From a bacterium (lineage in GTDB: Bacteria > Bacteroidota > Ignavibacteria > SZUA-365): a stretch of 64,000 bases of DNA. The notes under the pieces were generated by a model. It was not told the origin of the DNA. It ran no database searches and was given only the letters and a program-made list of their open reading frames with translations. Below are positions 37,948 to 45,433 of the stretch, piece after piece; positions within the stretch are counted from its first letter, which is position 1; every line of letters starts with the position of its first letter. The translations under genes and the position numbers were made by a program. Location of the stretch: the NCBI GenBank assembly GCA_020444325.1, contig JAHLLD010000013.1:1-64000 (forward strand), written 5' to 3'.

Positions 37948-37955
37948 TACATTTG
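37948..37955 (+). promoter_or_regulatory. Candidate -7 box upstream of the VTT protein
   Basis: TACATTTG matches TAnnTTTG exactly and lies 23-35 bases before the likely GTG starts. No TTG is present 17-23 bases upstream, so the call is tentative. Confidence 0.3.
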
Positions 37956-37970
37956 TGTTTTATCCACAAA

Positions 37971-38585
37971 GTGAACACGTACGTGAAGTGGTTCTTTAAC
38001 ATCATCCGACGCATGTATGACTGGGTGGAGAGCTTTGCCCACAAGCCGGGAGCGCTCTGGGCGCTGTTCATCATCGCGTTCATGGAGTCGAGTTTCTTTC
38101 CCGTGCCACCTGATGTGCTGCTCATCGCCCTTGCGGTGTCCATGCCGAAACGATCGATGCGCTTCGCGGCGATCACGACGCTGGGATCCGTCCTGGGCGG
38201 TATGTTCGGATATTATATCGGCTGGGAATTGATGGAAGTGGTCGGACGGCCGATTATCGATTTCTACAACGCGCAGGCATACTGGCTGCGTGTGGAGGAA
38301 GCGTATCGGGGTCCCATCGGCGTCTGGTTCCTCGTCGGCGCGGCGTTCACCCCCATTCCCTACAAGGTCGCGACCATTGCGGCAGGAGCCACGCTCATGC
38401 CCTTTGGATCCTTCCTCATCGCTTCGGCACTGGGACGCGCAGCGCGCTTTTTCCTGGTCGCCGGACTGATCTGGAAATTCGGTCCCACCTTCAAAGTCTA
38501 CATCGAAAAGTATTTCGACAAGCTGGCCATCGCCTTTGTCGCCCTGCTCATTCTCGGCTTCGTGGCTGTGAAATACATATTCTGA
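37971..38585 (+). CDS. VTT/SNARE-associated (DedA/YqaA-type) membrane protein
   Basis: This is a protein of about 204 residues with five hydrophobic segments and family features MESSFFPVPPDVLLIALAV, TTLGSVLGGMFGYYIG and FTPIPYKVATIAAG. The Pro-rich re-entrant motifs are typical of VTT (DedA/YqaA) proteins, implicated in lipid scrambling or transport and envelope homeostasis. The start is uncertain: GTG 37971, GTG 37983 and ATG 38013 are all in frame and none has a good ribosome site. A terminator follows at 38636. Confidence 0.82.
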   Translation: MNTYVKWFFNIIRRMYDWVESFAHKPGALWALFIIAFMESSFFPVPPDVLLIALAVSMPKRSMRFAAITTLGSVLGGMFGYYIGWELMEVVGRPIIDFYNAQAYWLRVEEAYRGPIGVWFLVGAAFTPIPYKVATIAAGATLMPFGSFLIASALGRAARFFLVAGLIWKFGPTFKVYIEKYFDKLAIAFVALLILGFVAVKYIF

Positions 38586-38635
38586 CGGCGGATGCCAGGA
38601 AGCATCCATTGCAACCGCAACGATATCGCAATACG

Positions 38636-38671
38636 AAAAAGCCCCGATCCACTGAAGGACCGGGGCTTTTT
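38636..38671. terminator. Bidirectional terminator between convergent genes
   Basis: Stem GCCCCGATCC (38641-38650) pairs with GGACCGGGGC (38657-38666) with one mismatch; A5 precedes and T5 follows. It serves the VTT gene (+) and the Cys-rich gene (-). Confidence 0.88.
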
Positions 38672-38699
38672 CACATTCTTTAATGACCTTGCAGCAGGG

Positions 38700-39053
38700 T
38701 CAGTTCTTGTTGTTGTCGCTGCTGCTCATCTTGTGGGCCATCTTGCAGTCTTCACTGCACTTGTCGCCGCACTCGTGATTGCTGGCCATCTTCGCATGCT
38801 TTGCCTTGTCGGCGCAGCAGCCGTCACCGGACTTGTTGCTGGCTTTCATGACCTTCGTCGACTTGTCGCCACAGCTCGCCTTGGCTTCGCCTGCACAGGA
38901 GGCTTTGGCCTTGCTGGCATGAGCCTTGGTGCTGCTGCAGCACTCAGACTTTGCCTTGTCGGCGCACGCCGATTTGGGCTTCTCCTGTGCGTTCGCGACG
39001 TACATCGTCATCGAAAGCGCAAATACGGTAACAAAACTCAGAATTCTCTTCAT
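38700..39053 (-). CDS. Secreted cysteine/lysine-rich small protein
   Basis: This 117-residue protein has a signal peptide (FVTVFALSMTMYVANAQ). The mature part of about 94 residues has ten Cys in pairs or singly (SECCSST, GDGCCADKAKH, HECGDKCSEDCKMAH), with many Lys, Ala, Ser and several His and Met. No family is recognised. The composition suggests metal binding or disulfide stabilisation in the periplasm; both are inference. AGGAG precedes the ATG. A Bacteroidota-type promoter (39108-39138) overlaps a 21-bp palindrome, pointing to repressor control. Confidence 0.72.
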   Translation of the reverse strand: MKRILSFVTVFALSMTMYVANAQEKPKSACADKAKSECCSSTKAHASKAKASCAGEAKASCGDKSTKVMKASNKSGDGCCADKAKHAKMASNHECGDKCSEDCKMAHKMSSSDNNKN

Positions 39054-39107
39054 GGGAACTCCTGTATATGGTGAATAGTGGTGTGACTATTTGGATAAAC
39101 TTTAGAT

Positions 39108-39138
39108 AAAATATAGAAGTCATCGCATCGATTTCCAA
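39108..39138 (-). promoter_or_regulatory. Promoter of the Cys-rich gene
   Basis: On the minus strand, TTG (39138-39136), exactly 20 bases, then TATATTTT (39115-39108), seven of eight matching the -7 consensus. The expected start of transcription near 39100 gives a leader of about 47 nt. Confidence 0.5.
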
Positions 39139-39148
39139 GGGAAATCGA
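39128..39148. promoter_or_regulatory. 21-bp palindrome over the -33 box (operator candidate)
   Basis: TCGATTTCC-AAG-GGAAATCGA is a perfect 9-bp inverted repeat with a three-base centre. The -33 TTG of the Cys-rich gene's promoter lies in its middle, so a bound dimer would block transcription. No T-run follows it on either strand, so it is not a good terminator for the TrmH-type gene. Confidence 0.55.
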
Positions 39149-39218
39149 AGTGCCTATCAGAAAGCGAACATTTCTCAGACAGTCTGGAAAACTGGTGATA
39201 CGGGCAGTTGTCCGAGGC

Positions 39219-39758
39219 TCAGGGATTGCTGCGAAGGACACGGACACATTCGAAGCACAGGATGCCCGTGGCGACAGCGACATTGAGCGACTGCTTCACG
39301 CCGAACATAGGAATTTCCAGCGCAATATCACAATGCTCAAGTGCCTCATCGGATATCCCCGTGATTTCATTGCCGACGACAACGGCGAGCGGGAATTGGT
39401 CCGCCTGCAGGTCGAAGCAGGAGAGACTCCCGGTGGTATGTTCCAGGGCCGCGATGCGATATCCCTCGGCATGGAGATGTTCAAGCACTTCCGTGATATC
39501 GTATACATGCTGCCATGGAACTGATTCCGTGGCGGAAAGTGCGGTTTTGGATATTTCCTTCCGTGGCGGAAAGGGCGTGAACCCGCAGAGGTACAGTTTC
39601 TCCACGAGTGCGCCATCGCAGCTGCGAAAAATTGATCCCACGTTATAGAGGCTGCGCACATTGTCGACCACTACGACGAGTGGATGCCGGGGCTTGCCGG
39701 AAATATCCTCGAGCGCAGTGCGTGAAATTTCTTCATGCCGCAGCTTTCGTATTGCCAT
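39219..39758 (-). CDS. TrmH-family RNA 2'-O-methyltransferase
   Basis: This 179-residue protein is a minimal SPOUT methyltransferase without the N-terminal substrate domain of RlmB. The SAM-knot motifs are VVDNVRSLYNVGSIFRSCDGA, AVVVGNEITGISDEAL and IPMFGVKQSLNVAVATGI. Size is close to TrmL-like enzymes (about 157-180), which methylate tRNA wobble positions, but the exact RNA target cannot be read. It starts two bases after the stop of the TPMT-like gene, in the same direction. Confidence 0.88.
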   Translation of the reverse strand: MAIRKLRHEEISRTALEDISGKPRHPLVVVVDNVRSLYNVGSIFRSCDGALVEKLYLCGFTPFPPRKEISKTALSATESVPWQHVYDITEVLEHLHAEGYRIAALEHTTGSLSCFDLQADQFPLAVVVGNEITGISDEALEHCDIALEIPMFGVKQSLNVAVATGILCFECVRVLRSNP

Positions 39759-39760
39759 GC

Positions 39761-40408
39761 TCAGTCCTTCCCTTTTTGCCAGATGAGCAGGCGTTCCTTT
39801 CCAAGCCGGGGTTTGACGGAGGTCCCGGGTGTGCTTTCATGCGCGAGCGAAAAGCGGGAAGCGGCTTCGCGCTTGAATTCTTCCACATCAATGCTGAATG
39901 GGGGGCCACCAGGACGGCCATCAACCGGGAAAAGCAGGGCCATGAGAATGCCACCGGGACGCAAAACGGCATGCGAGAATTCGAGGAACTCCTGCCGGCG
40001 CGCGGGATCAATGGCGCAGACACAGGTGTATTCGACGATGAGATCGTACGACGCTGCATGTGTGTGCGCAAGAGAGAACATGTCTTCCTGCAGTACTGTC
40101 ACGGGGAGTCCGGCATGCCGCGCTTCCGCACGCAGCCATTCGAGCGGTTCCGCAGCAAAATCCACCGCGGTGACTTCCCACCCTCTCCCGGCGAAAAGCA
40201 GTGCATCATATCCCCTTCCGCTGCAGGGAATCAGCACACGCGGAGGATGGCCCAGCTGCGCGAAATGCAGTGCGCCGAGAGAACGGAAATCCATATCCAG
40301 ACGTGTAAGCAAATCCGCAAAGACAGGGGTCGGTGTTCCCATGTCCCATCCGTCACGCTCCTCCCTGTAGGCGGCGTCCCAGTATCCCGGCGCGTTGATA
40401 TCACCCAT
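39761..40408 (-). CDS. SAM-dependent methyltransferase, thiopurine-methyltransferase-like
   Basis: This is a 215-residue class I methyltransferase from ATG 40408. Features of the TPMT family are YWDAAYREERDGWDMG near the N terminus, SAM motif VLIPCSGRGYDALLFAGRGW, VTAVDFAAEPLEWL, DLIVEYTCVCAIDPARRQEF and GGILMALLFPVDGRPGGPPF. Bacterial relatives methylate small thiol, tellurite or halide acceptors; the substrate here is unknown. It overlaps the end of ddl by a few bases and is followed by the TrmH-type gene. Confidence 0.85.
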   Translation of the reverse strand: MGDINAPGYWDAAYREERDGWDMGTPTPVFADLLTRLDMDFRSLGALHFAQLGHPPRVLIPCSGRGYDALLFAGRGWEVTAVDFAAEPLEWLRAEARHAGLPVTVLQEDMFSLAHTHAASYDLIVEYTCVCAIDPARRQEFLEFSHAVLRPGGILMALLFPVDGRPGGPPFSIDVEEFKREAASRFSLAHESTPGTSVKPRLGKERLLIWQKGKD

Positions 40409-41522
40409 CACTGCGATGCCACTCCTTCCGGGGCGTATAGGATCTGCTGAGCGCCTTTTTTTCTGCCTGCCGCCGCCGCGCCAGATCGATCAGACGCTCC
40501 ACAAGGGTTTCATAGGGGATGCCGCTGGCCGCGAATAATTTCGGGTACATGCTGATCGACGTGAACCCCGGTATGGTGTTGATCTCGTTGATATAGAGAT
40601 CGCCGGTATCACGTGAGAGCAGGAAATCGACACGTGCCATTCCCTCGCAGTCGAGCGCTTTGTAGGCATCGACCGCAAGACGACGCACCGTGTCGGCCAC
40701 ACCTTCCGGCAGCAGGGCCGGAATGTGCAGTGCGGAAGCGCCGTCGACATATTTGGCGTCGTAGTCATAGAATTCGTTGCTCGGTACGACTTCACCCGGG
40801 ATACTGGCGACAGGGTCATCGTTGCCGAGCACCGCCACTTCAATTTCCCGTGCGCCCGGGACGGCTTTTTCGGCGAGTACTTTGCGATCAAAGCGCGCAG
40901 CAAGTTTCAGGGAGGCGACGAGAGCCCCGTGATCCCTGGCCAGGCTGATACCCACGCTGGAACCGAGGTTGGGAGGCTTGACGAAGACCGGGAGTCCGAT
41001 ACGCGCAGTGATATCCTTCGCCACTTCCTCCACGCCGGCCGTTATCTCATGCGAGCGGTAATGCACGAAGGGGACGATGGGAATACCCATGGCCTCATGC
41101 AGGCGCTTCTGCAGCACCTTGTCCATCGCCACGGCTGAAGCGGTGACACCCGCGCCGACATACGGGATTTCCGTAAGCTCGAACAGGCCCTGCATCGTGC
41201 CGTCCTCTCCGTTGCTGCCGTGAAGAACCGGGAAAAGCACATCGATGGGCTGTTCTACCCACGCGCCATCTTCCTCTACGAGAAGCACGCCACGGCCGGG
41301 CTCCGGAGGGAGCATGCAGCGCGGTGGCTGCACATCAGCGCCTTTCAGGAATGCCATGGCATCACTGCCGCAGTACCACCTGCCGTCCTTCCCCACTCCC
41401 ACCGGAAGTACAGTATACCGGTCAGGTTGCAGGGCCTGCATGACAGATGTGGCGGATACGAGGGAAACTTCATGCTCCCCGGAGCGTCCCCCGAAGAGAA
41501 CAGCGACAGTAATCTTATCCAT
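40401..41522 (-). CDS. ddl: D-alanine--D-alanine ligase
   Basis: This 373-residue ATP-grasp enzyme makes the D-Ala-D-Ala dipeptide for peptidoglycan. Motifs are LFGGRSGEHEVSLVSA, VLHGSNGEDGTMQGLFEL, VKPPNLGSSVGISL, YDAKYVDGAS and YINEINTIPGFTSISMYPKL. Length is typical of the longer Ddl type. It is transcribed from a Bacteroidota-type promoter at 41555-41585 and followed by two methyltransferase genes. Confidence 0.96.
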   Translation of the reverse strand: MDKITVAVLFGGRSGEHEVSLVSATSVMQALQPDRYTVLPVGVGKDGRWYCGSDAMAFLKGADVQPPRCMLPPEPGRGVLLVEEDGAWVEQPIDVLFPVLHGSNGEDGTMQGLFELTEIPYVGAGVTASAVAMDKVLQKRLHEAMGIPIVPFVHYRSHEITAGVEEVAKDITARIGLPVFVKPPNLGSSVGISLARDHGALVASLKLAARFDRKVLAEKAVPGAREIEVAVLGNDDPVASIPGEVVPSNEFYDYDAKYVDGASALHIPALLPEGVADTVRRLAVDAYKALDCEGMARVDFLLSRDTGDLYINEINTIPGFTSISMYPKLFAASGIPYETLVERLIDLARRRQAEKKALSRSYTPRKEWHRSDG

Positions 41523-41551
41523 GATGCTTCACAGGCGATTGAAACGGTGTC

Positions 41552-41583
41552 GCAAAAACATACGGCGCAGTGACTGTTTTTGC
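41552..41583. promoter_or_regulatory. 9-bp inverted repeat in the ddl/41636 divergent region
   Basis: GCAAAAACA (41552-41560) and TGTTTTTGC (41575-41583) are exact complements separated by 14 bases. The left arm overlaps the ddl -7 box and the right arm touches its -33 TTG, so it may be an operator. Confidence 0.35.
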
Positions 41584-41585
41584 AA
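41555..41585 (-). promoter_or_regulatory. Promoter of ddl
   Basis: Minus strand: TTG (41585-41583), 20 bases, TATGTTTT (41562-41555), seven of eight -7 positions. The predicted leader is about 25 nt. Confidence 0.45.
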
Positions 41586-41600
41586 CGTGGGAACCTCGCG

Positions 41601-41630
41601 TTGTTTTTCGCGGTATGTGATGCTAATTTG
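41601..41630 (+). promoter_or_regulatory. Promoter of the DUF5683 gene, possibly leaderless
   Basis: TTG (41601-41603), 20 bases, TAATTTG (41624-41630). Transcription would start about at the ATG at 41636, which has no Shine-Dalgarno sequence, suggesting a leaderless mRNA. Confidence 0.4.
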
Positions 41631-41635
41631 ATTTG

Positions 41636-42193
41636 ATGCAGCGCGCACTATATATCGTCCTCTTCATGCTCTGCTTTCTCCCTGCTCTCCTGCACGCGCA
41701 GGATGAAGGAGAGCCGTCAACCGACAGCCTCCACACGCCGGAAGCGCTCGAAATTGAGGCATCCCGCGTCGTTGATGTGGAGGACAGTGCCGATACAAAA
41801 TCCCCGATGGGTGCCGTGCTGCGTTCTGCTCTCGTCCCGGGTTGGGGACAGTTTTACAATGAGTCCTACTGGAAAGTCCCCATCGTCCTTGGCGTCAGCG
41901 GTTTTCTCATCTACGGCATCATTTCCGAGCATCAGAACTTCGTGGATTACGCCGACCAGTACGACGCTACCGTCACCGAGGACAATCCCTCCGGCGATCT
42001 GCGACTGAAACGGTACAGGGAGTTCTACCGCGACAACCGCGACAGCTACGGATGGTGGCTGCTGGTGACCTATCTCCTCCAACTCGCCGATGCCTACGTC
42101 GACGCCTCGCTCTTCGCGTTTGACGTCTCCCCCGAATCATCCCTCACCCTCCTCCCCCGGCCCGGCGGAGTGGGTGTGCAGCTGAGATTTTAA
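41636..42193 (+). CDS. DUF5683-family protein
   Basis: This 185-residue protein has a signal peptide (IVLFMLCFLPALLHAQ). An acidic linker leads to the DUF5683-type core: AVLRSALVPGWGQFYNESYWKVP, a membrane segment, and WWLLVTYLLQLADAYVDASLF with a C-terminal beta tail ending GVGVQLRF. The family is common in Bacteroidota and has no defined function; the PGWGQFYN motif is shared with other small membrane domains. ATG 41636 is preferred over TTG 41633. Its stop codon TAA is part of the first palindromic repeat (42193). Confidence 0.82.
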   Translation: MQRALYIVLFMLCFLPALLHAQDEGEPSTDSLHTPEALEIEASRVVDVEDSADTKSPMGAVLRSALVPGWGQFYNESYWKVPIVLGVSGFLIYGIISEHQNFVDYADQYDATVTEDNPSGDLRLKRYREFYRDNRDSYGWWLLVTYLLQLADAYVDASLFAFDVSPESSLTLLPRPGGVGVQLRF

Positions 42194-42302
42194 AGAGGAA
42201 CGCAGATTCTCACAGATTTTTCGCAGATTTTCGCGGAGTTGTTTTATCATATTTCACTCTGCGAGAATCTGCGCATATTCTGCGAAAATCTGCGTTCCTC
42301 TT
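42193..42302. repeat. Long palindromic intergenic repeat, copy 1
   Basis: Arms of about 47 bp built from CGCAGATT(T)TC words face each other across an AT-rich centre. The outer 16 bp (42193-42208, 42287-42302) are perfectly complementary. It fills the gap between the stops of the DUF5683 gene and the convergent glnA, and could also terminate both transcripts. Confidence 0.85.
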
Positions 42303-42308
42303 AATTTA

Positions 42309-43739
42309 TTACACGTCGTAGTAAAGCGAGAACTCGTACGGATGCGGGCGGAGGGCCAGCTGTTTGGCTTCGCGGTTCATTTTGTAGTCGATCCAGGTTT
42401 CCACGACGCTTTCGGTGAAGACGCCGCCGCGGAGCAGGAAGTCGTGATCGCGCTCGAGGGCCATGAGAGCTTCCTCGAGGGTGGCAGGGGTGTTGGCTAC
42501 GTTCTTCAGCTCTTCGGGCTTCATATCGTAAATATCCTTGTCCAACGGATCACCCGGGTCGATGCGGTTGGTGATGCCGTCGAGTCCCGCCATGAGCAGC
42601 GCGCTGAATGCGAGGTAGGGATTGGTGGAAGGATCCGGGGTACGGAATTCCACCCGCTTGCTCTTGGGCGAGGAGGAGTACATCGGAATGCGCACCGAGG
42701 CGCTGCGGTTACGCTGTGAATAGGCCAGGTTGACCGGGGCTTCAAAGCCCGGGACGAGGCGCTTGTAGCTGTTGGTGGTGGGATTGGTGATGGCGCACAG
42801 AGCGGGAGCATGCTTGAGCAGTCCCCCGATAAAGTACAGTGCCATTTCACTGAGTCCGGCATAGCGATCTCCGTAAAACAGCGGCTTTCCTTCCTTCCAC
42901 AGGCTCATGTGCACATGCATGCCGGATCCGTTGTCGGCGAACACGGGCTTGGGCATGAAGGTGACAGAACGGCCATTGCGATACGCCACATTCTTGATGA
43001 TGTATTTGAACAGCAGGAGTTCGTCGGATGCCTTGACCAGCGGCGCGAAACGCAGATCGATTTCGGACTGTCCACCCGACGCCACCTCGTGATGCTGCGT
43101 CTCCACGTGCAGACCACAGTTCATCAGCTCACGCACCATCTCGTTGCGCAGGTCGTTGAAATGGTCGGTCGGCGGCACGGGGAAATAGCCTTCCTTGTAG
43201 CGCGGCTTGTAACCGAGGTTGGGACCTTCGTCGCGCCCCGAATTCCAACGTCCTTCAACCGAGTCGACTTCATAAAACGAGTGGTTTTCCCCGCTGCTGA
43301 AGCGGACATCGTCGAAAATGAAGAATTCGGCTTCAGGACCGAAGAACGCTGCATCGGCAATACCGGTGGAAATCAGGTACTGTTCGGCTTTCTGCGCGAT
43401 ATTCCGTGGACAACGCTCGTACTTCTCATGCGTCAGCGGCTCGTAAATGTCACAGATGAGACTGACGGTAGGCTCCTTGATGAAGGGATCGATCATTGCC
43501 GTCGCGGGATCCGGAATGATGACCATGTCGCTCTCGTGAATGCTCTTGAAACCACGGAGACTGGAACCATCGAAGCCGAAGCCTTCCTCGAACGAGTCCT
43601 CTTCCAGCTGATGCACCGGTACGGAGAAATGCTGCCACTGTCCGGGAAAATCCATGAATTTGAAATCGACCATGGTCACACCCTGTGCCTTGATCATTTC
43701 GAAAACGCTGCCGATGGCTTCCTTGCGCGTGTCGCTCAT
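42309..43739 (-). CDS. glnA: Glutamine synthetase type I
   Basis: This 476-residue cytoplasmic dodecamer-forming enzyme makes glutamine from glutamate, ammonia and ATP. Motifs are [11 protein letters not shown] near the N terminus, [48 protein letters not shown] and NRSASVRIP. The adenylylation-site motif [12 protein letters not shown] carries Tyr404, matching the glnE gene in this window, so it is the GSI-beta type. ATG 43739 with AAGGA upstream is chosen over a start 12 codons earlier that overlaps lrp. It is second in an lrp-glnA operon with a 13-base gap. Confidence 0.96.
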   Translation of the reverse strand: MSDTRKEAIGSVFEMIKAQGVTMVDFKFMDFPGQWQHFSVPVHQLEEDSFEEGFGFDGSSLRGFKSIHESDMVIIPDPATAMIDPFIKEPTVSLICDIYEPLTHEKYERCPRNIAQKAEQYLISTGIADAAFFGPEAEFFIFDDVRFSSGENHSFYEVDSVEGRWNSGRDEGPNLGYKPRYKEGYFPVPPTDHFNDLRNEMVRELMNCGLHVETQHHEVASGGQSEIDLRFAPLVKASDELLLFKYIIKNVAYRNGRSVTFMPKPVFADNGSGMHVHMSLWKEGKPLFYGDRYAGLSEMALYFIGGLLKHAPALCAITNPTTNSYKRLVPGFEAPVNLAYSQRNRSASVRIPMYSSSPKSKRVEFRTPDPSTNPYLAFSALLMAGLDGITNRIDPGDPLDKDIYDMKPEELKNVANTPATLEEALMALERDHDFLLRGGVFTESVVETWIDYKMNREAKQLALRPHPYEFSLYYDV

Positions 43740-43752
43740 GCTGCCTGTTCCT

Positions 43753-44220
43753 TTATGGTTGTGTTGATGAATCAATAACGGATAAGTTCAACGTCTCTTT
43801 GCGAGTGGAGAGCACCACGCTCGTACGCGTGCGCTGCACTTCTTTCCAGGATTGTATGCGTGATAATACCTGCTCGAGCGTGGAGGTATTGGTCGTGCGG
43901 ATTTTCAATAGATGCGTCCCTTCCCCGGTGATCGCATGACACTCGAGAATCTCGACATCCTCGTCGACATGTTTCAGGAAATTCTCGTAATGCCGCGAGG
44001 TATCAACATGCACCTGCACGAACGCCGTCACATCCTTGTCGAATTTGACGGGATCCAGCAATGCCGTATACCCGGTGATAAACCCCCGCTCTTCCAGCTT
44101 CCGCAACCGATCACTCGCAGCAGGAAGCGACAAATCCACAAGTTCCGCCAGATCACTCCGCCGTACACGACCATTTTTCTGTACGGCTTCAATGATTTTC
44201 CGATCTGTTTCGTCGAGCAT
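43753..44220 (-). CDS. Lrp/AsnC-family transcriptional regulator
   Basis: This 155-residue regulator has an N-terminal winged HTH ([39 protein letters not shown]) and a C-terminal ligand-binding RAM domain ([41 protein letters not shown]). Members sense amino acids and bind DNA as dimers or octamers. It directly precedes glnA, so it may control glutamine synthetase and itself. A Bacteroidota-type promoter and a long-spaced inverted repeat lie just upstream. Confidence 0.92.
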   Translation of the reverse strand: MLDETDRKIIEAVQKNGRVRRSDLAELVDLSLPAASDRLRKLEERGFITGYTALLDPVKFDKDVTAFVQVHVDTSRHYENFLKHVDEDVEILECHAITGEGTHLLKIRTTNTSTLEQVLSRIQSWKEVQRTRTSVVLSTRKETLNLSVIDSSTQP

Positions 44221-44223
44221 TGA

Positions 44224-44269
44224 CCTTAATAACTAATGATTATTGCCAAATATACATTAATTATTAAGG
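44224..44269. promoter_or_regulatory. Inverted repeat flanking the lrp -7 box
   Basis: CCTTAATAA (44224-44232) and TTATTAAGG (44261-44269) are exact complements, with centres 37 bp apart in very AT-rich DNA. One arm lies between -33 and -7, the other in the leader, as expected for Lrp-type autoregulation by looping or wrapping. Confidence 0.5.
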
Positions 44270-44277
44270 CATAGCAA
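44247..44277 (-). promoter_or_regulatory. Promoter of lrp-glnA
   Basis: Minus strand: TTG (44277-44275), 20 bases, TATATTTG (44254-44247). This is a perfect match to the Bacteroidota consensus and the best example in the window. Confidence 0.7.
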
Positions 44278-44278
44278 G

Positions 44279-44391
44279 AAGAGGAACGCAGATTATCACA
44301 GATTTAACGCAGATTTTCGCAGAGGGCCTCCATAAATTCCTTAGTCAGCGAGAATCTGCTGGTACTTTGCGAAAATCTGCGTTACTCTTTC
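44279..44391. repeat. Long palindromic intergenic repeat, copy 2
   Basis: Outer arms AAGAGGAACGCAGATT (44279-44294) and its complement with one mismatch (44374-44389), with further GCAGATTTTCGCAG words inside. The right arm contains the TAA stop (44382-44384) of the membrane-protein gene; the left arm lies just upstream of the lrp promoter. Confidence 0.82.
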
Positions 44392-44894
44392 TTCCTCAGT
44401 AATTGCCACAGTGCTATCCCCACCATGGCATAGAAACACAGACTCATGAGTGTGCCGCTGAGGGCGATGAGGATACTCCATGAGGGGTGGTGATAGCGGA
44501 GAAGCCACATCCCGCCGAAGGTGAGCACGAGACTGACGAAGGGTTCAATGATGAGGGTTTTGTGCAGCCAGGCAGGGAGACCGGTGGTAAGGAGGAATAT
44601 GCCGCCGACGGCGAGGAAAAGCAGGCTGAGGCTGAGGATGTGCGTATGCGTCAGCGTCAGGAGTTCGGCGGGGGATTTTTCGTATAGCAGCTCATGGTCA
44701 GGAGGCAGTGTCATGGGATCGAGTCCTGCTCCTTCCGTCCCGAGATAGCGCTCCTCGATTCCTCCCGTGTGGAGTCCGGTACTGTGATCTACGAAGAAGA
44801 CACCGAGCGTGTAGCCGATCGCGGCAGTCAAGAGGAAAGCGGACAACAGGAGACGCAGGGAACGCGGAAGGTCACCGAGCCGGGGAAGCTGCAT
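44382..44894 (-). CDS. Four-helix membrane protein, last gene of the porin/FMN operon
   Basis: This is a 170-residue protein from ATG 44894. Four hydrophobic helices are visible, with a periplasmic loop between the first and second. Conserved-looking histidines sit at a helix start (LTHTHILSLSL) and in a short loop (RYHHPSW). No family is recognised. The histidines could ligate heme or a quinone site, and the partner is an FMN-binding protein, so a membrane electron-donor role is possible but inferred. The start overlaps the upstream stop by one base (TGATG). Confidence 0.55.
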   Translation of the reverse strand: MQLPRLGDLPRSLRLLLSAFLLTAAIGYTLGVFFVDHSTGLHTGGIEERYLGTEGAGLDPMTLPPDHELLYEKSPAELLTLTHTHILSLSLLFLAVGGIFLLTTGLPAWLHKTLIIEPFVSLVLTFGGMWLLRYHHPSWSILIALSGTLMSLCFYAMVGIALWQLLRKKE

Positions 44895-45433
44895 CACAGG
44901 CGTTTCTCCTTTAGAAGATAGTGCATGTACGTAGCACAGGCATGCGCACCGCGGGTGAGCGCACGAGAACTGATGGTTGCCCCGCTGATATTGCGAATAT
45001 CCTTTCCGACGGTGAGCGCATCGTCATGCGATTTTTTCTCGAACTGCTTGAGGAATAGCGGTGACTGCACCTCGCCGCCATGGGATTCACGGTAGGTAAG
45101 AATCTCCATCATGCGTATGCTGCCGTCCATGCCGAATGCAACGAGATAGGTAATGGGACGCGCCTTCCCCTTCACATTGTCCACCATCATAACGCCCACT
45201 GTCTGGCCGTTCTGCTGCACACGCCAGACCGCGATTTTTGTCCATGCATGACGTCCGCCATTGAATTTACTCAGAGCTGCTGTTTCAAGGGACGAAAGCT
45301 CCTGCCCGGAGCGTTCGAGCTGTACATCATCCCCATATGCAGAAACTGCATATTCCGTGAGATCCTCGCGGGACTGCCCGATGGCAGTCCCTGTGAGGAG
45401 AAGCAAACAGATAAGGACATCAGAAAAACGCAT
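44894..45433 (-). CDS. Secreted FMN-binding domain protein
   Basis: This is a 179-residue protein from ATG 45433. It has a signal peptide (DVLICLLLLTGTAIGQ). The FMN_bind-type domain ends with DIRNISGATISSRALTRG, matching the SGAT-x-S/T motif to which ApbE attaches FMN covalently. It should be a periplasmic or membrane-associated flavoprotein in electron transfer. No apbE is in the window. It overlaps the porin gene upstream by 14 bases and the membrane-protein gene downstream by one, so the three are translationally coupled. Confidence 0.82.
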   Translation of the reverse strand: MRFSDVLICLLLLTGTAIGQSREDLTEYAVSAYGDDVQLERSGQELSSLETAALSKFNGGRHAWTKIAVWRVQQNGQTVGVMMVDNVKGKARPITYLVAFGMDGSIRMMEILTYRESHGGEVQSPLFLKQFEKKSHDDALTVGKDIRNISGATISSRALTRGAHACATYMHYLLKEKRL

